Shown: positions 1 through 5,790 of the stretch, piece by piece
Layout of the letters: each line of letters starts with the position of its first letter
Numbering within the stretch: the first letter of the stretch is position 1
Assembly: GCA_022572865.1 (NCBI GenBank)
Contig: JACZVB010000113.1
Location: 1 to 5,790 of the forward strand
From: Chloroflexota bacterium
GTDB lineage: Bacteria; Chloroflexota; Dehalococcoidia; Plut-88900
DNA: 5,790 bases
Direction of reading: 5' to 3'
The notes under the pieces: generated by a model
Told to the model about the DNA's origin: nothing
Seen by the model: the letters and a program-made list of their open reading frames with translations, nothing else
Databases searched by the model: none
Made by a program: the position numbers and the translations under genes

Positions 1-1139
1 ACAGCGAAATACCTGGCAAAAACGTTTGCAACCGCCCGTTTGACCAGCTCTTCCAGGACCTGCTCGCCCCTCTCCTCCTCCACCGTCTCCATCTCCAGCT
101 TACCCAGGGTAGAAGCCGTGATGTAGGAAAGGTCGGAGATACGGGGCGCCACCACCCGCTCCTTGAGCCGCAGGGCCCTTCGCAGGGCGTTGCCTATCAT
201 GGTCTCGTAATTGGCCGTCGAGATCCTGACGCTCACTCCCGACCTCTGGCTTATGTCCGGGCTGCGACGGGCCAGTGCGGACACCTCAGCCACGATCTCC
301 TTTATGAACTGTGGAATCAGGGTGACCCGTCCATCCTCGAACCTGCGTCGCTCCATCTCCATGATCTGGATTTCGACCTCGGGCCGCTGAGGGTAGTGGG
401 TCCGGACCTGGGCGCCGTACCTGTCCTTTAGAGGAGTGATTATCCGTCCCCGGTTGGTGTAGTCCTCCGGGTTGGCGCTGGCGACCACGAGTACGTCCAG
501 GGGCAGACGCACCTGATACCCCTTGATCTGGATATCGCCTTCCTGCATCAGGTTGAACAGCCCCACCTGCAGCCGCTCGACCAGGTCCGGCAGCTCGTTG
601 ATGCAGAAGATGCCCCGGTTGGTCCGGGGAATCAGGCCGTAGTGTATGGTCAGCTCGTCGGAGAGGTATCTCCCCTCCGTGACCTTGATCGGGTCTATGT
701 CCCCGATGAGGTCCGCCATGGTGATGTCGGGCGTAGCCAGCTTCTCGGCATAGCGCCGCTCCCTGGGCAGCCAGGAGATGGGCGTTTTGTCCCCGGTCTC
801 GGCCACCTTCTGGCGACATGGCTTACACAGAGGTGCAAAGGGATCATCGTTGATCTCGCACCCCTCTATCGCCGGGACGGCTTCGTCCAGCAGCCCCATC
901 AACCCCCGGATCATACGGCTCTTGGCCTGGCCCCGTTCCCCCAGGAAGATGATGTCCTGGCCCGCAAGGATGGCGTTGTACACCTGCGGGATCACCGTGT
1001 CGTCGTACCCGATGATATCGGTGAAGAGGGGCTCATCATCCTCCAGCTTCCTTATCAGGTTATTTCTCATCTCCTCCCGCACCGGGAGGACCCTGTAGCC
1101 TTCCTTCTTCAAAGCGCCTATGGTTTGGGGCTTCGCCAT
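1..1139 (-). CDS. Magnesium-chelatase/MoxR-like AAA+ ATPase (C-terminus off window)
   Basis: The reading frame is open from ATG 1139-1137 to the left edge, giving 379 codons without a stop, so the protein is partial at its C-terminus. An AGAGGTGG Shine-Dalgarno (1152-1145), 5 bases upstream, supports the start. AAA+ landmarks are a Walker A GERGQAKS (residues 67-74), a Walker B region GIFCINELPDL (176-186), a sensor-1-like ASANPEDYTNRG (220-231), an arginine in PLKDRYG (236-242) and a sensor-2-like SGVSVR (300-305). This order fits the ChlI/BchI-MoxR clade, whose members remodel or load metal onto partners, usually a von Willebrand factor A protein encoded next door. That partner would lie beyond the left edge and cannot be checked. 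Two oddities are an Asn where Walker B normally has Asp (N181 before E182) and a cysteine group C94, C105, C108. It is not a sigma-54 activator: I see no GAFTGA loop. True magnesium or cobalt chelation is unproven, so the family is confident and the function is not. Confidence 0.87.
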   Translation of the reverse strand, partial: MAKPQTIGALKKEGYRVLPVREEMRNNLIRKLEDDEPLFTDIIGYDDTVIPQVYNAILAGQDIIFLGERGQAKSRMIRGLMGLLDEAVPAIEGCEINDDPFAPLCKPCRQKVAETGDKTPISWLPRERRYAEKLATPDITMADLIGDIDPIKVTEGRYLSDELTIHYGLIPRTNRGIFCINELPDLVERLQVGLFNLMQEGDIQIKGYQVRLPLDVLVVASANPEDYTNRGRIITPLKDRYGAQVRTHYPQRPEVEIQIMEMERRRFEDGRVTLIPQFIKEIVAEVSALARRSPDISQRSGVSVRISTANYETMIGNALRRALRLKERVVAPRISDLSYITASTLGKLEMETVEEERGEQVLEELVKRAVANVFARYFA

Positions 1140-1154
1140 CTTAACCACCTCTAG

Positions 1155-1181
1155 GGACAGAAACCGCCTTCAATCCTGTCC
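1155..1181 (-). promoter_or_regulatory. Inverted repeat in leader of the AAA+ ATPase gene
   Basis: GGACAG at 1155-1160 and CTGTCC at 1176-1181 form perfect 6-base arms around a 15-base loop. The pair ends two bases upstream of the Shine-Dalgarno of the ATPase gene. As RNA it could be a leader hairpin that affects translation; as DNA it could be an operator. No sequence match to a known regulator is recognised, and arms this short can arise by chance. Confidence 0.3.
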
Positions 1182-1382
1182 AGACCCTGCTAAAACAAGC
1201 TTCAACATTATTAACGTTTCGAGATGCTAAACATAAGGGACGTGAAAGACTTCGAGGCGACTAGCAGAAGTAGAAGCAGGCCTCGAGGCCCGGCAGCCAT
1301 CCTTACTCCCGGGAACACGAGCCGTCAGCCCCTGGTTTACTACAGCACGCACACTCCCGGGCCTCGGCCCCATGTTCCCAAA

Positions 1383-1424
1383 CCGGGTTCCCCCTGTCAA
1401 CCCGGAATCGGTCGGGAATCGACC
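1383..1424. repeat. Two adjacent short hairpins
   Basis: CCGGGTT (1383-1389) pairs with AACCCGG (1399-1405) across a 9-base loop. Five bases on, GGTCG (1410-1414) pairs with CGACC (1420-1424) across a 5-base loop. The word GGAATCG also occurs twice, at 1404-1410 and 1415-1421. No T-tract follows on either strand, so these are not typical intrinsic terminators. They may be part of the intergenic repeat family. Confidence 0.45.
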
Positions 1425-1537
1425 CTATGAGTCGACGGTTTTAGGCGTCAGCCCCGTGACCCCGGCCGAGGGTGTTTAACAACTTTTGATGCTAGCCTGC
1501 TGGGCCTACGCTACAGTCATACGAGGCCGGTAAGCCT

Positions 1538-1670
1538 GTCGTTCTGAGGGAGTCCCGACACGTCGGTATGACCGAAAATCCGGGGCGGTGGGGCAATTCC
1601 TTTAGAGAGACAAGGAAGAGCCCCACCCCAGATTCCTCGCCCTTCCGGAAAGGGAAGGACTCGGAATGAC
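1538..1670. repeat. Nested palindromic repeat element (REP/MITE-like)
   Basis: The ends GTCGTTCTGAG (1538-1548) and CTCGGAATGAC (1660-1670) are inverted repeats with 9 of 11 positions matching. Inside lies a long imperfect stem. CGA (1573-1575) pairs with TCG (1637-1639), AATC (1577-1580) with GATT (1631-1634), GGTGGGGC (1587-1594) with GCCCCACC (1620-1627), and TTCCTT (1597-1602) with AAGGAA (1612-1617) around a 9-base loop. Two smaller hairpins sit on the shoulders: CCGAC/GTCGG (1555-1559/1562-1566) and CCCTT/AAGGG (1640-1644/1650-1654). The element has no coding capacity. The architecture is that of a dispersed, non-autonomous palindromic repeat that could fold as RNA or as single-stranded DNA. 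Copy number cannot be judged from one window. Confidence 0.65.
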
Positions 1671-1731
1671 TTGAATAGTTGCCTTAGACTCAGTTGTGAA
1701 CGCTGCGTAAACTAGCGCCATTGGTCAATAG

Positions 1732-1795
1732 CTCCCCTTAGAGGGGAGTCCCGACTTGTCCCGAGTATCGGGGCGAGTCGGGACCAGGGGCCTGG
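1732..1795. repeat. Strong 17-bp hairpin with flanking small palindromes
   Basis: The core is a 17-base arm (1748-1764) pairing with 1768-1784 around the loop GTA; 15 pairs are Watson-Crick and two are T-G wobbles. Immediately left is a second hairpin, CTCCCCT (1732-1738) with AGGGGAG (1742-1748). Immediately right is CCAGG-GG-CCTGG (1784-1795). The word GGGAGTCCCGAC (1744-1755) is also in the palindromic element at 1548-1559, suggesting a related repeat. It lies about 80 bases upstream of rlmD, is not followed by a T-tract, and so is more likely a repeat than a terminator. Confidence 0.6.
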
Positions 1796-1867
1796 GGGGT
1801 GTCCCTCAACCCCATTTATCCCCACTTGCACCTCTACCAAGCAAGAGTTAGGCTGTTATCTCAATGC

Positions 1868-1874
1868 AGGAAGG
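1868..1874 (+). promoter_or_regulatory. Shine-Dalgarno fixing the rlmD start
   Basis: AGGAAGG lies 4 bases upstream of ATG 1879. The alternative in-frame ATG at 1864 has no purine-rich site in front of it and would place this motif inside the coding region, so 1879 is preferred. Confidence 0.65.
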
Positions 1875-1878
1875 TAAA

Positions 1879-3075
1879 ATGGCTGATACCCGGGCCCTGA
1901 CCATCACCCTGACCGACATCGCCCACGGCGGCGATGCCATAGGCCGGGATGACGGTCGGGTAGTCTTCGCACGCTACGGCATTCCAGGCGAGACGGTAGA
2001 GGTCAAGGTCCTGCGCCAGAGGCGCGACTACGCCCAGGGTAGGGTGACCCGGGTCCTCGATCCTTCGCCCCATCGCACCACCCCGCCGTGTCCCTACTTC
2101 GGCGTATGCGGAGGGTGCCAGTGGCAGCACATCGACTATCCGTACCAGCTGGAGTTGAAGCGCAAGATCCTCAAGGATCAGCTGGAGCGCATCGCAAAAA
2201 TAGACAACCCCTACGTCGCCCCGACCCTACCATCCCCAGACCCGTGGCATTACCGCAACCACGCCAGGTTCTCCGTGGACCGGAAGGGAAACCTCGGGTT
2301 CATCCAGGGGGGTGACTACAGGCACCTGGAGATAGCCTATTGCCACCTGATGCATCCAGAGATCAACACCACCCTGGCTGCCCTCCAGGGAAAGTGCCGG
2401 GGAACCAGGCATATAACCGTCCGCCACGGAATGGAGACCGGCGACCTGCTGATACAACCCTCACTGGATAGCCTGGGCATTGACATCGAGTCGGGGCAGG
2501 ACCACTACTACGACCATCTCTTCGGGTACCGGTTCAAGGTCTCCAGCCCCTCCTTTTTCCAGGTCAACGTCCGGCAGGCCGAGAGAATGGTGGGCGCTTT
2601 GAGGGACAGGATCGCCCCTACCGGCGATGAGGTGCTGGTGGACGCCTACGGGGGCGTCGGGACCTTCGCCCTTCTCATGGCGCCCTTCTTCCGCAAGGTT
2701 TTCTCCATAGAGGAGGCCCCTTCCGCCGTGGAGGATGCGCGGGTTAATTGCGCCCCATTCGCAAACATCGAGCTGTTGAAAGGGAAAACGGAGGAGGTGT
2801 TGCCGGAGCTTCCCGAGCGGCCCGATACCGTTATCCTGGACCCGCCCCGGGTGGGCTGCCACGAAAGGGTCCTGGATGCGCTCCTGGAGGTCTATCCCCG
2901 ACGCCTGGCATACGTGTCCTGTGACCCGGCGACCCTGGCCCGGGACCTGGGCATCCTCTGCCGGCGCGGATACACATTGAAAGAGGTCCTGCCCATCGAT
3001 ATGTTTCCTCAGACCTACCACATCGAGGCCATCGCCACCCTGGAGGCAGACCCGTCGGGAGCGCCAAATGAGTGA
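1879..3075 (+). CDS. rlmD: RlmD/RumA-type RNA (uracil-C5)-methyltransferase
   Basis: This is an SAM-dependent enzyme that forms 5-methyluridine in RNA; in RlmD the target is U1939 of 23S rRNA. With the start at 1879 it has 398 residues, normal for the family (an ATG at 1864 would add five). A TRAM-like RNA-binding domain covers about residues 3-60. It is followed by iron-sulfur cysteines C71, C77 and C80 in the CxxxxxCxxC spacing of RumA, with C155 as the fourth ligand. The methyltransferase domain shows FFQVN (226-230), the SAM loop VDAYGGVGTF (254-263), DPPR (321-324), the nucleophile C348 in SCDPATLARD and the general base E383 in HIEAI. All catalytic parts are present, so it should be active. 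The exact target (rRNA U1939, U747 or tRNA U54) cannot be told from motifs, and the symbol is the closest family name. maf follows with an 8-base overlap. Confidence 0.9.
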   Translation: MADTRALTITLTDIAHGGDAIGRDDGRVVFARYGIPGETVEVKVLRQRRDYAQGRVTRVLDPSPHRTTPPCPYFGVCGGCQWQHIDYPYQLELKRKILKDQLERIAKIDNPYVAPTLPSPDPWHYRNHARFSVDRKGNLGFIQGGDYRHLEIAYCHLMHPEINTTLAALQGKCRGTRHITVRHGMETGDLLIQPSLDSLGIDIESGQDHYYDHLFGYRFKVSSPSFFQVNVRQAERMVGALRDRIAPTGDEVLVDAYGGVGTFALLMAPFFRKVFSIEEAPSAVEDARVNCAPFANIELLKGKTEEVLPELPERPDTVILDPPRVGCHERVLDALLEVYPRRLAYVSCDPATLARDLGILCRRGYTLKEVLPIDMFPQTYHIEAIATLEADPSGAPNE

Positions 3076-3721
3076 AGATGCCCCGTTTATCCTGGCCTCA
3101 GAGTCACCCAGGCGGAGGGAGCTGATGAAGTCCCTGGGCATCGATTTCCAGGTCCATCCCGCGGCCATCGACGAGGAGAAACTGCACCGGGAGGTCAAGA
3201 ATCCGGAAGAGCTGGTCCAAAAGCTGGCCCTCGCCAAGGCCCAGGCCGTCTACGATGAGCATCCCGGCTCCGTAGTGCTGGGGGCCGACACCCTTGTCTG
3301 CCTGGGCAGCCGGATCTTTGGCAAGCCTGCCGACGCCCAGGAGGCAAGAGAGATGCTTCTGGCCCTTCGTGGCAGGCCCCACAGGGTGATAACGGGCCTC
3401 GCCTTGATCACCCCCGGGGCCGTGACCCCGCTGGTGGCCCACGTGGGCACATCGGTCTTGATGCGCAGCTATTCTGACGACGAAATCGCCACGTATATCG
3501 CCTCGGGAGCCCCCCTGGACAAGGCCGGAGCCTACGGCATCCAGGACGTGGATTTGCACCCCGCTGCCCCGGTGAACGGCTGCTACTTCAACGTGGTGGG
3601 GCTTCCCATCTGCGCAACTTCCGAACTATTACGTCAAGTAGGCATCACACCCAAGATCAACCTGGGCGTGACCTCGGCCTGTATCAGCCACCGCTGTCCC
3701 TTCGTGGGGCTGGGGCCTTGA
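3068..3721 (+). CDS. maf: Maf family nucleotide pyrophosphatase
   Basis: Maf proteins hydrolyse nucleoside triphosphates, typically dTTP/UTP and modified pyrimidine nucleotides, to the monophosphate plus pyrophosphate, and are linked to septum arrest and nucleotide-pool cleaning. Motifs visible are ASESPRR (residues 10-16), GADT with the catalytic-type Asp (72-75), GKP (85-87), the DKAGAYGIQ loop (151-159) and NVVGLP (175-180). The DKAGAYGIQ form and overall pattern resemble the dTTP/UTP-specific subgroup (YhdE-like); this is inference. The protein has 217 residues, some 20 more than most members; the excess is a C-terminal tail after about residue 192 with two cysteines and no recognised domain. 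The start ATG lies inside the end of rlmD (8-base overlap) with GGGAG at 3057-3061, so translation is probably coupled and the two genes co-transcribed. Confidence 0.94.
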   Translation: MSEDAPFILASESPRRRELMKSLGIDFQVHPAAIDEEKLHREVKNPEELVQKLALAKAQAVYDEHPGSVVLGADTLVCLGSRIFGKPADAQEAREMLLALRGRPHRVITGLALITPGAVTPLVAHVGTSVLMRSYSDDEIATYIASGAPLDKAGAYGIQDVDLHPAAPVNGCYFNVVGLPICATSELLRQVGITPKINLGVTSACISHRCPFVGLGP

Positions 3722-3770
3722 ACAAGAGTTAGGGCGGGGAGAAACAGGTCTCGGGGCCTCTACCCTCGGG

Positions 3771-3798
3771 AAAAAAGACCGCCGGACAAGATGCGGCC
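3771..3798 (-). terminator. Intrinsic terminator of the MFS transporter gene
   Basis: Read on the minus strand, GGCCGC (3798-3793) pairs with GCGGTC (3782-3777) with one G-U pair, around a 10-base loop, and is followed directly by six T residues (3776-3771). It begins about 18 bases after the transporter stop codon, the expected place. The stem is short at 6 pairs. No matching T-tract exists on the plus strand for the convergent maf gene. Confidence 0.6.
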
Positions 3799-3816
3799 TG
3801 AAAGCGCCCATCCGAC

Positions 3817-5070
3817 CTATCCTGCGACCGGCCCTTCCTGGGCGGCCTTCTTGGCCTGAGGCCCGGTATCCCTCGGCAGCAGCAGGGCAGTCACGGTGAT
3901 CATGATGGGGGCTGCGCTGCTCACTATCATCGCCAGTTTCAGGTCCCCGGTGGCTTCCTGCAGAAATCCCACCAGGACGGGCCCCATGATGCCTCCCGCC
4001 CAGAACATGGTGAACATCACCCCCTGAATCACCGCCATCTCCCTGGGCCGAATTCCCGACAACTGGAAAGGGATGGTCGTAAAGGGGATCCAGAAAGCGC
4101 CCCTGGCCAGTCCGCCGACGATGAACATGAGAACCAGCGCCGGTATCCAGTCGGTCAGCAGCTGGCTGATGGAGGTGGCGGCAATAACGACGCCCATTAC
4201 CACCAGTGGAATCTTGTACCCACCGGCCTTCTTCATCACCGGCAGCATGACGAACCCCCCCACGGCCACCACTATACCCACCACTCCCATCAGGAACCCA
4301 GACGTGACCAGGGACATGCCGAACTCGTCCTGCATGAAGGTCGGCCAGAAGGTGAACTGGGCCATCTGGGCCATGGAGTAGCCCACCATTCCCAGGCCCA
4401 CAAGCCACGGCTCTCGATACCTAAAGACGCTTCGCAATGGAGACCCCTCTTGCGTTTCCACGGGCCGTCGGGCCCCGGCGGGGTTGTCGCGGCCCAGGAG
4501 GACCCACAGCAGGGTGAGGCCTATGCTGAAGAACCCATAGACATACAGGGGGGCTCTCCAGTTGTCATCGAAGGCCTTCAGAAGGAGGGGCGCGGCAACG
4601 AATGCTCCGGTCACCGAGATTCCGAAGATTGCGTTCAGGATGCCGTTGAACAGGGGTATCTCCCTCCTTGGCAGCCATTGGTGGACCAATAGCATCCTGG
4701 CCGGTTCTCGAGCCACGGGCGCCAGGCCGAACAGGATCCTGGCCACCAGCAGCACGAGGAAGCCAGGGGCCAGACCCTGCATGAATATGAAGAGGGTGCC
4801 GGCCGCCAGGCTAATGGTGGTCACCCACGTGGCCCGGTATCGGGATAGCCACCAGCCTAAGGGGATCGATAAGACGAGGCTTCCTATCATGGTCGAGGAA
4901 CCTAACCACCCTTGCTGCGAGGGCGAAAGGCCCAGGTCAGCGGTCATGCTGGGAAGCAATACCCCCAGGACCAGGGCCCCCACTATACCCGTGGCATGGG
5001 TGAGGTTGAAGCTCAACATCACCACCCACCGGTACGGGGATGGTCTAGGCTCTACTCCGTCAGCGGCCAC
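3817..5070 (-). CDS. Major facilitator superfamily (MFS) transporter
   Basis: The 417-residue product is an inner-membrane secondary transporter with about twelve hydrophobic segments, roughly at residues 18-40, 55-75, 84-98, 104-121, 142-164, 173-192, 222-242, 254-277, 287-306, 309-330, 345-370 and 378-398. A hydrophilic central loop (about 193-220) separates the two six-helix halves, the normal MFS layout and length. The loop after the second helix, GWWLSRYRA (72-80), is a degenerate form of the MFS signature GxxxDRxGR. The end is a short charged cytoplasmic tail. The start is GTG 5070-5068, supported by AAGAGG 6 bases upstream; the next in-frame ATG (residue 18) would cut into the first helix. 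Substrate cannot be predicted: no enzyme gene sits with it. A truncated relative lies just upstream in the same direction, and its own terminator follows. Confidence 0.92.
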   Translation of the reverse strand: MAADGVEPRPSPYRWVVMLSFNLTHATGIVGALVLGVLLPSMTADLGLSPSQQGWLGSSTMIGSLVLSIPLGWWLSRYRATWVTTISLAAGTLFIFMQGLAPGFLVLLVARILFGLAPVAREPARMLLVHQWLPRREIPLFNGILNAIFGISVTGAFVAAPLLLKAFDDNWRAPLYVYGFFSIGLTLLWVLLGRDNPAGARRPVETQEGSPLRSVFRYREPWLVGLGMVGYSMAQMAQFTFWPTFMQDEFGMSLVTSGFLMGVVGIVVAVGGFVMLPVMKKAGGYKIPLVVMGVVIAATSISQLLTDWIPALVLMFIVGGLARGAFWIPFTTIPFQLSGIRPREMAVIQGVMFTMFWAGGIMGPVLVGFLQEATGDLKLAMIVSSAAPIMITVTALLLPRDTGPQAKKAAQEGPVAG

Positions 5071-5076
5071 TACACA

Positions 5077-5082
5077 CCTCTT
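5077..5082 (-). promoter_or_regulatory. Shine-Dalgarno for the GTG start of the MFS gene
   Basis: AAGAGG on the minus strand, 6 bases before GTG 5070-5068. It decides the start in favour of the GTG, which keeps the first transmembrane helix whole. Confidence 0.6.
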
Positions 5083-5131
5083 CCAACATCACATCGCCTT
5101 CTCATGGACCGTCACGCCCGGCTCCCCATCC

Positions 5132-5377
5132 TCACGTCACCACAGAACGGGGTTTCCCCTGGCCCGAAGGGATGAGGGAAGCCAGCGTCATCGCTATGGG
5201 GAAGATGAAAATCACAACCATCGCCAGCTTCAGGTCTCCCGTAGCCTGGTGTATGAAGCCCACCAGTATAGGCCCAAGGACCCCACCACCCCAAAACATG
5301 GTCTGCATTAAGGCCTGGGCCAGAGCGACCTCCCTGGGCCTGCTTCCAGGCAGCTCAAAGGGGTTAATGGAAAAATG
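5132..5377 (-). pseudogene. C-terminal remnant of a second MFS transporter
   Basis: Reading from about 5374 down to the stop TGA at 5134-5132 gives about 80 codons that align with residues 330-400 of the adjacent intact MFS transporter. Shared blocks include RPRE, TMFW, LVGF and ATGDLKLAM, and about 38 of 65 aligned residues are identical with one single-residue gap. The remnant has no start codon: just upstream, in frame, is a TGA (5380-5378), and homology stops at the same point. The first three-quarters of the gene, about ten helices, is therefore missing. Its natural stop and a frame without interruptions suggest the loss was a single truncation rather than slow decay. It is 61 bases upstream of the intact gene in the same direction, as expected for a former tandem pair. 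It is unlikely to make a functional protein. Confidence 0.78.
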
Positions 5378-5429
5378 TCAAATCGACTTAATCGCTCTGT
5401 GATTCATTGTTTTGTTATGCCTTGGAACT

Positions 5430-5790
5430 TCACTCCTGAGGTGATTCACAAGCGTTGAGGTAAGAGCGTATAGCCTTGAGTGATTGGACAACGTCCAACC
5501 AAAGCGTGACAGCTGAAGAAACAATGCAAATGGTGGAGGCGAGCAGGAGAATGCCCGCGAACATGTGATGATTCCCGTAGCCAAAAGCCTCAAAGACAGT
5601 ACAGCATAAAATAAGGCTGCTAAGGACGATGCTGCTGCAGAGAGAAAGAATCGATATTCTAAGGATTGATGCCCTCCGGAACAAAATGTGAATCTGCGTT
5701 TCTCGGTTAGAGGACTCAGATTGAATTATGCTACGGAGACGATCTAAAACATGCGTATATCGGTTGTTGATTACCAGTAGTAGTATGCAA
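5430..5790 (-). CDS. DUF2721-like small membrane protein (N-terminus off window)
   Basis: The frame is open from the right edge to TGA 5432-5430, giving 119 codons with no start inside the window other than late, unsupported ones, so the N-terminus lies to the right. The visible part begins with the end of a hydrophobic helix (LLLV), then the polar segment NNRYTHVLDRLRS (residues 8-20 of the visible part). Two hydrophobic segments follow at about 43-66 and 77-99, then a basic tail with SLKAIRS. The pattern helix, NRY...DRxR, helix pair, then short polar tail is what I recall of DUF2721, a family of about 130-150-residue membrane proteins of unknown function; assignment is from memory of the pattern and should be treated as probable. 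GC content is about 45 %, well below the other genes here. Nothing about its role can be inferred from the context. Confidence 0.7.
   Translation of the reverse strand, partial: CILLLVINNRYTHVLDRLRSIIQSESSNRETQIHILFRRASILRISILSLCSSIVLSSLILCCTVFEAFGYGNHHMFAGILLLASTICIVSSAVTLWLDVVQSLKAIRSYLNACESPQE

Larger units (their letters stand above)
1140..1878. other. Divergent non-coding gap rich in palindromes
   Basis: About 740 bases separate the start of the AAA+ ATPase gene (minus) from the start of rlmD (plus). No reading frame here looks like a gene: the open frame at 1224-1430 has low-complexity Arg/Pro/Ser-rich content, no Shine-Dalgarno and no family resemblance. I find no tRNA (no GGTTCGAATCC-type T-arm) and no riboswitch I recognise. 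The gap must contain the promoters for both outward genes, but no convincing -35/-10 pair could be chosen. Its main content is a series of stem-loops, listed separately at 1383-1424, 1538-1670 and 1732-1795. Confidence 0.75.

Noticed and set aside
1279..1290. Perfect 12-base palindrome GGCCTCGAGGCC
   Set aside because: About one such palindrome is expected by chance in a sequence of this length, and nothing around it supports a binding site.
1378..1400. Perfect TTGACA (minus strand, 1400-1395) as a promoter -35 box
   Set aside because: The best -10 at 17-base spacing (GAACAT) matches the consensus at only 3 of 6 positions, and it is some 250 bases from the ATPase start.
1224..1430. Open frame of 68 codons in the divergent gap
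   Set aside because: No Shine-Dalgarno, Arg/Pro/Ser-rich translation without domain character, and it overlaps the hairpins at 1383-1424.
1826..1854. Possible promoter for rlmD (TTGCAC with TAGGCT at 17-base spacing)
   Set aside because: Each box matches the consensus at only 3 of 6 positions, too weak to annotate.
1842..3733. Exact 11-base direct repeat CAAGAGTTAGG at 1842-1852 and 3723-3733, flanking the rlmD-maf pair like target-site duplications
   Set aside because: A few chance 11-base matches are expected among all position pairs in a window this long, there are no inverted ends, and the two genes are ordinary chromosomal genes.
5112..5294. Open frame of 60 codons on the minus strand starting MGWWGPW
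   Set aside because: It is an out-of-frame reading of the MFS remnant; the frame ending at 5132 carries the clear homology.
5399..5448. 8-base direct repeat GTGATTCA at 5399-5406 and 5441-5448
   Set aside because: Too short to be meaningful as an insertion footprint, and it does not bracket the composition break at about 5375.
5378..5593. 71-codon open frame on the minus strand in the low-GC region
   Set aside because: It overlaps the DUF2721-like gene in another frame and has no family resemblance or membrane pattern of its own.

Overview
The window looks like a piece of a GC-rich bacterial chromosome (about 60 % GC over most of its length, by hand count of sample lines). I lean towards Chloroflexota of the Dehalococcoidia type. 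The reasons are the particular chelatase-like AAA+ ATPase family, which I recall from that phylum, and palindromic repeats of a kind I associate with such genomes. This placement is inference; no rRNA or other marker is present.

Layout. Positions 1-1139 (minus strand) hold most of a magnesium-chelatase/MoxR-like AAA+ ATPase whose C-terminus lies beyond the left edge. Positions 1140-1878 are a long non-coding gap between this gene and the divergently transcribed rlmD. The gap carries several strong palindromes, including a nested inverted repeat at 1538-1670 and a 17-bp-arm hairpin at 1748-1784 that shares a 12-base word with it. Positions 1879-3721 (plus strand) hold a two-gene unit: an iron-sulfur 23S rRNA/tRNA m5U methyltransferase of the RlmD/RumA type, overlapped by 8 bases by a Maf nucleotide pyrophosphatase. 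A convergent MFS transporter on the minus strand (3817-5070) ends at an intrinsic terminator (3771-3798). Just upstream of it lies a C-terminal remnant of a second, related MFS transporter (5132-5377) with no start. At about 5375 the base composition falls to about 45 % GC. From there the window carries the C-terminal part of a DUF2721-like small membrane protein (5430-5790, minus strand), whose N-terminus is beyond the right edge.

The genes do not form one pathway. rlmD-maf is a housekeeping pair (RNA modification and nucleotide-pool or septum-related hydrolysis). The transporter has no visible substrate clue. The AAA+ ATPase probably works with a partner encoded outside the window. The most informative features are the repeat-rich divergent gap and the junction at about 5375, where a decayed transporter duplicate meets DNA of different composition. 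I do not see evidence for an undescribed multi-gene system.
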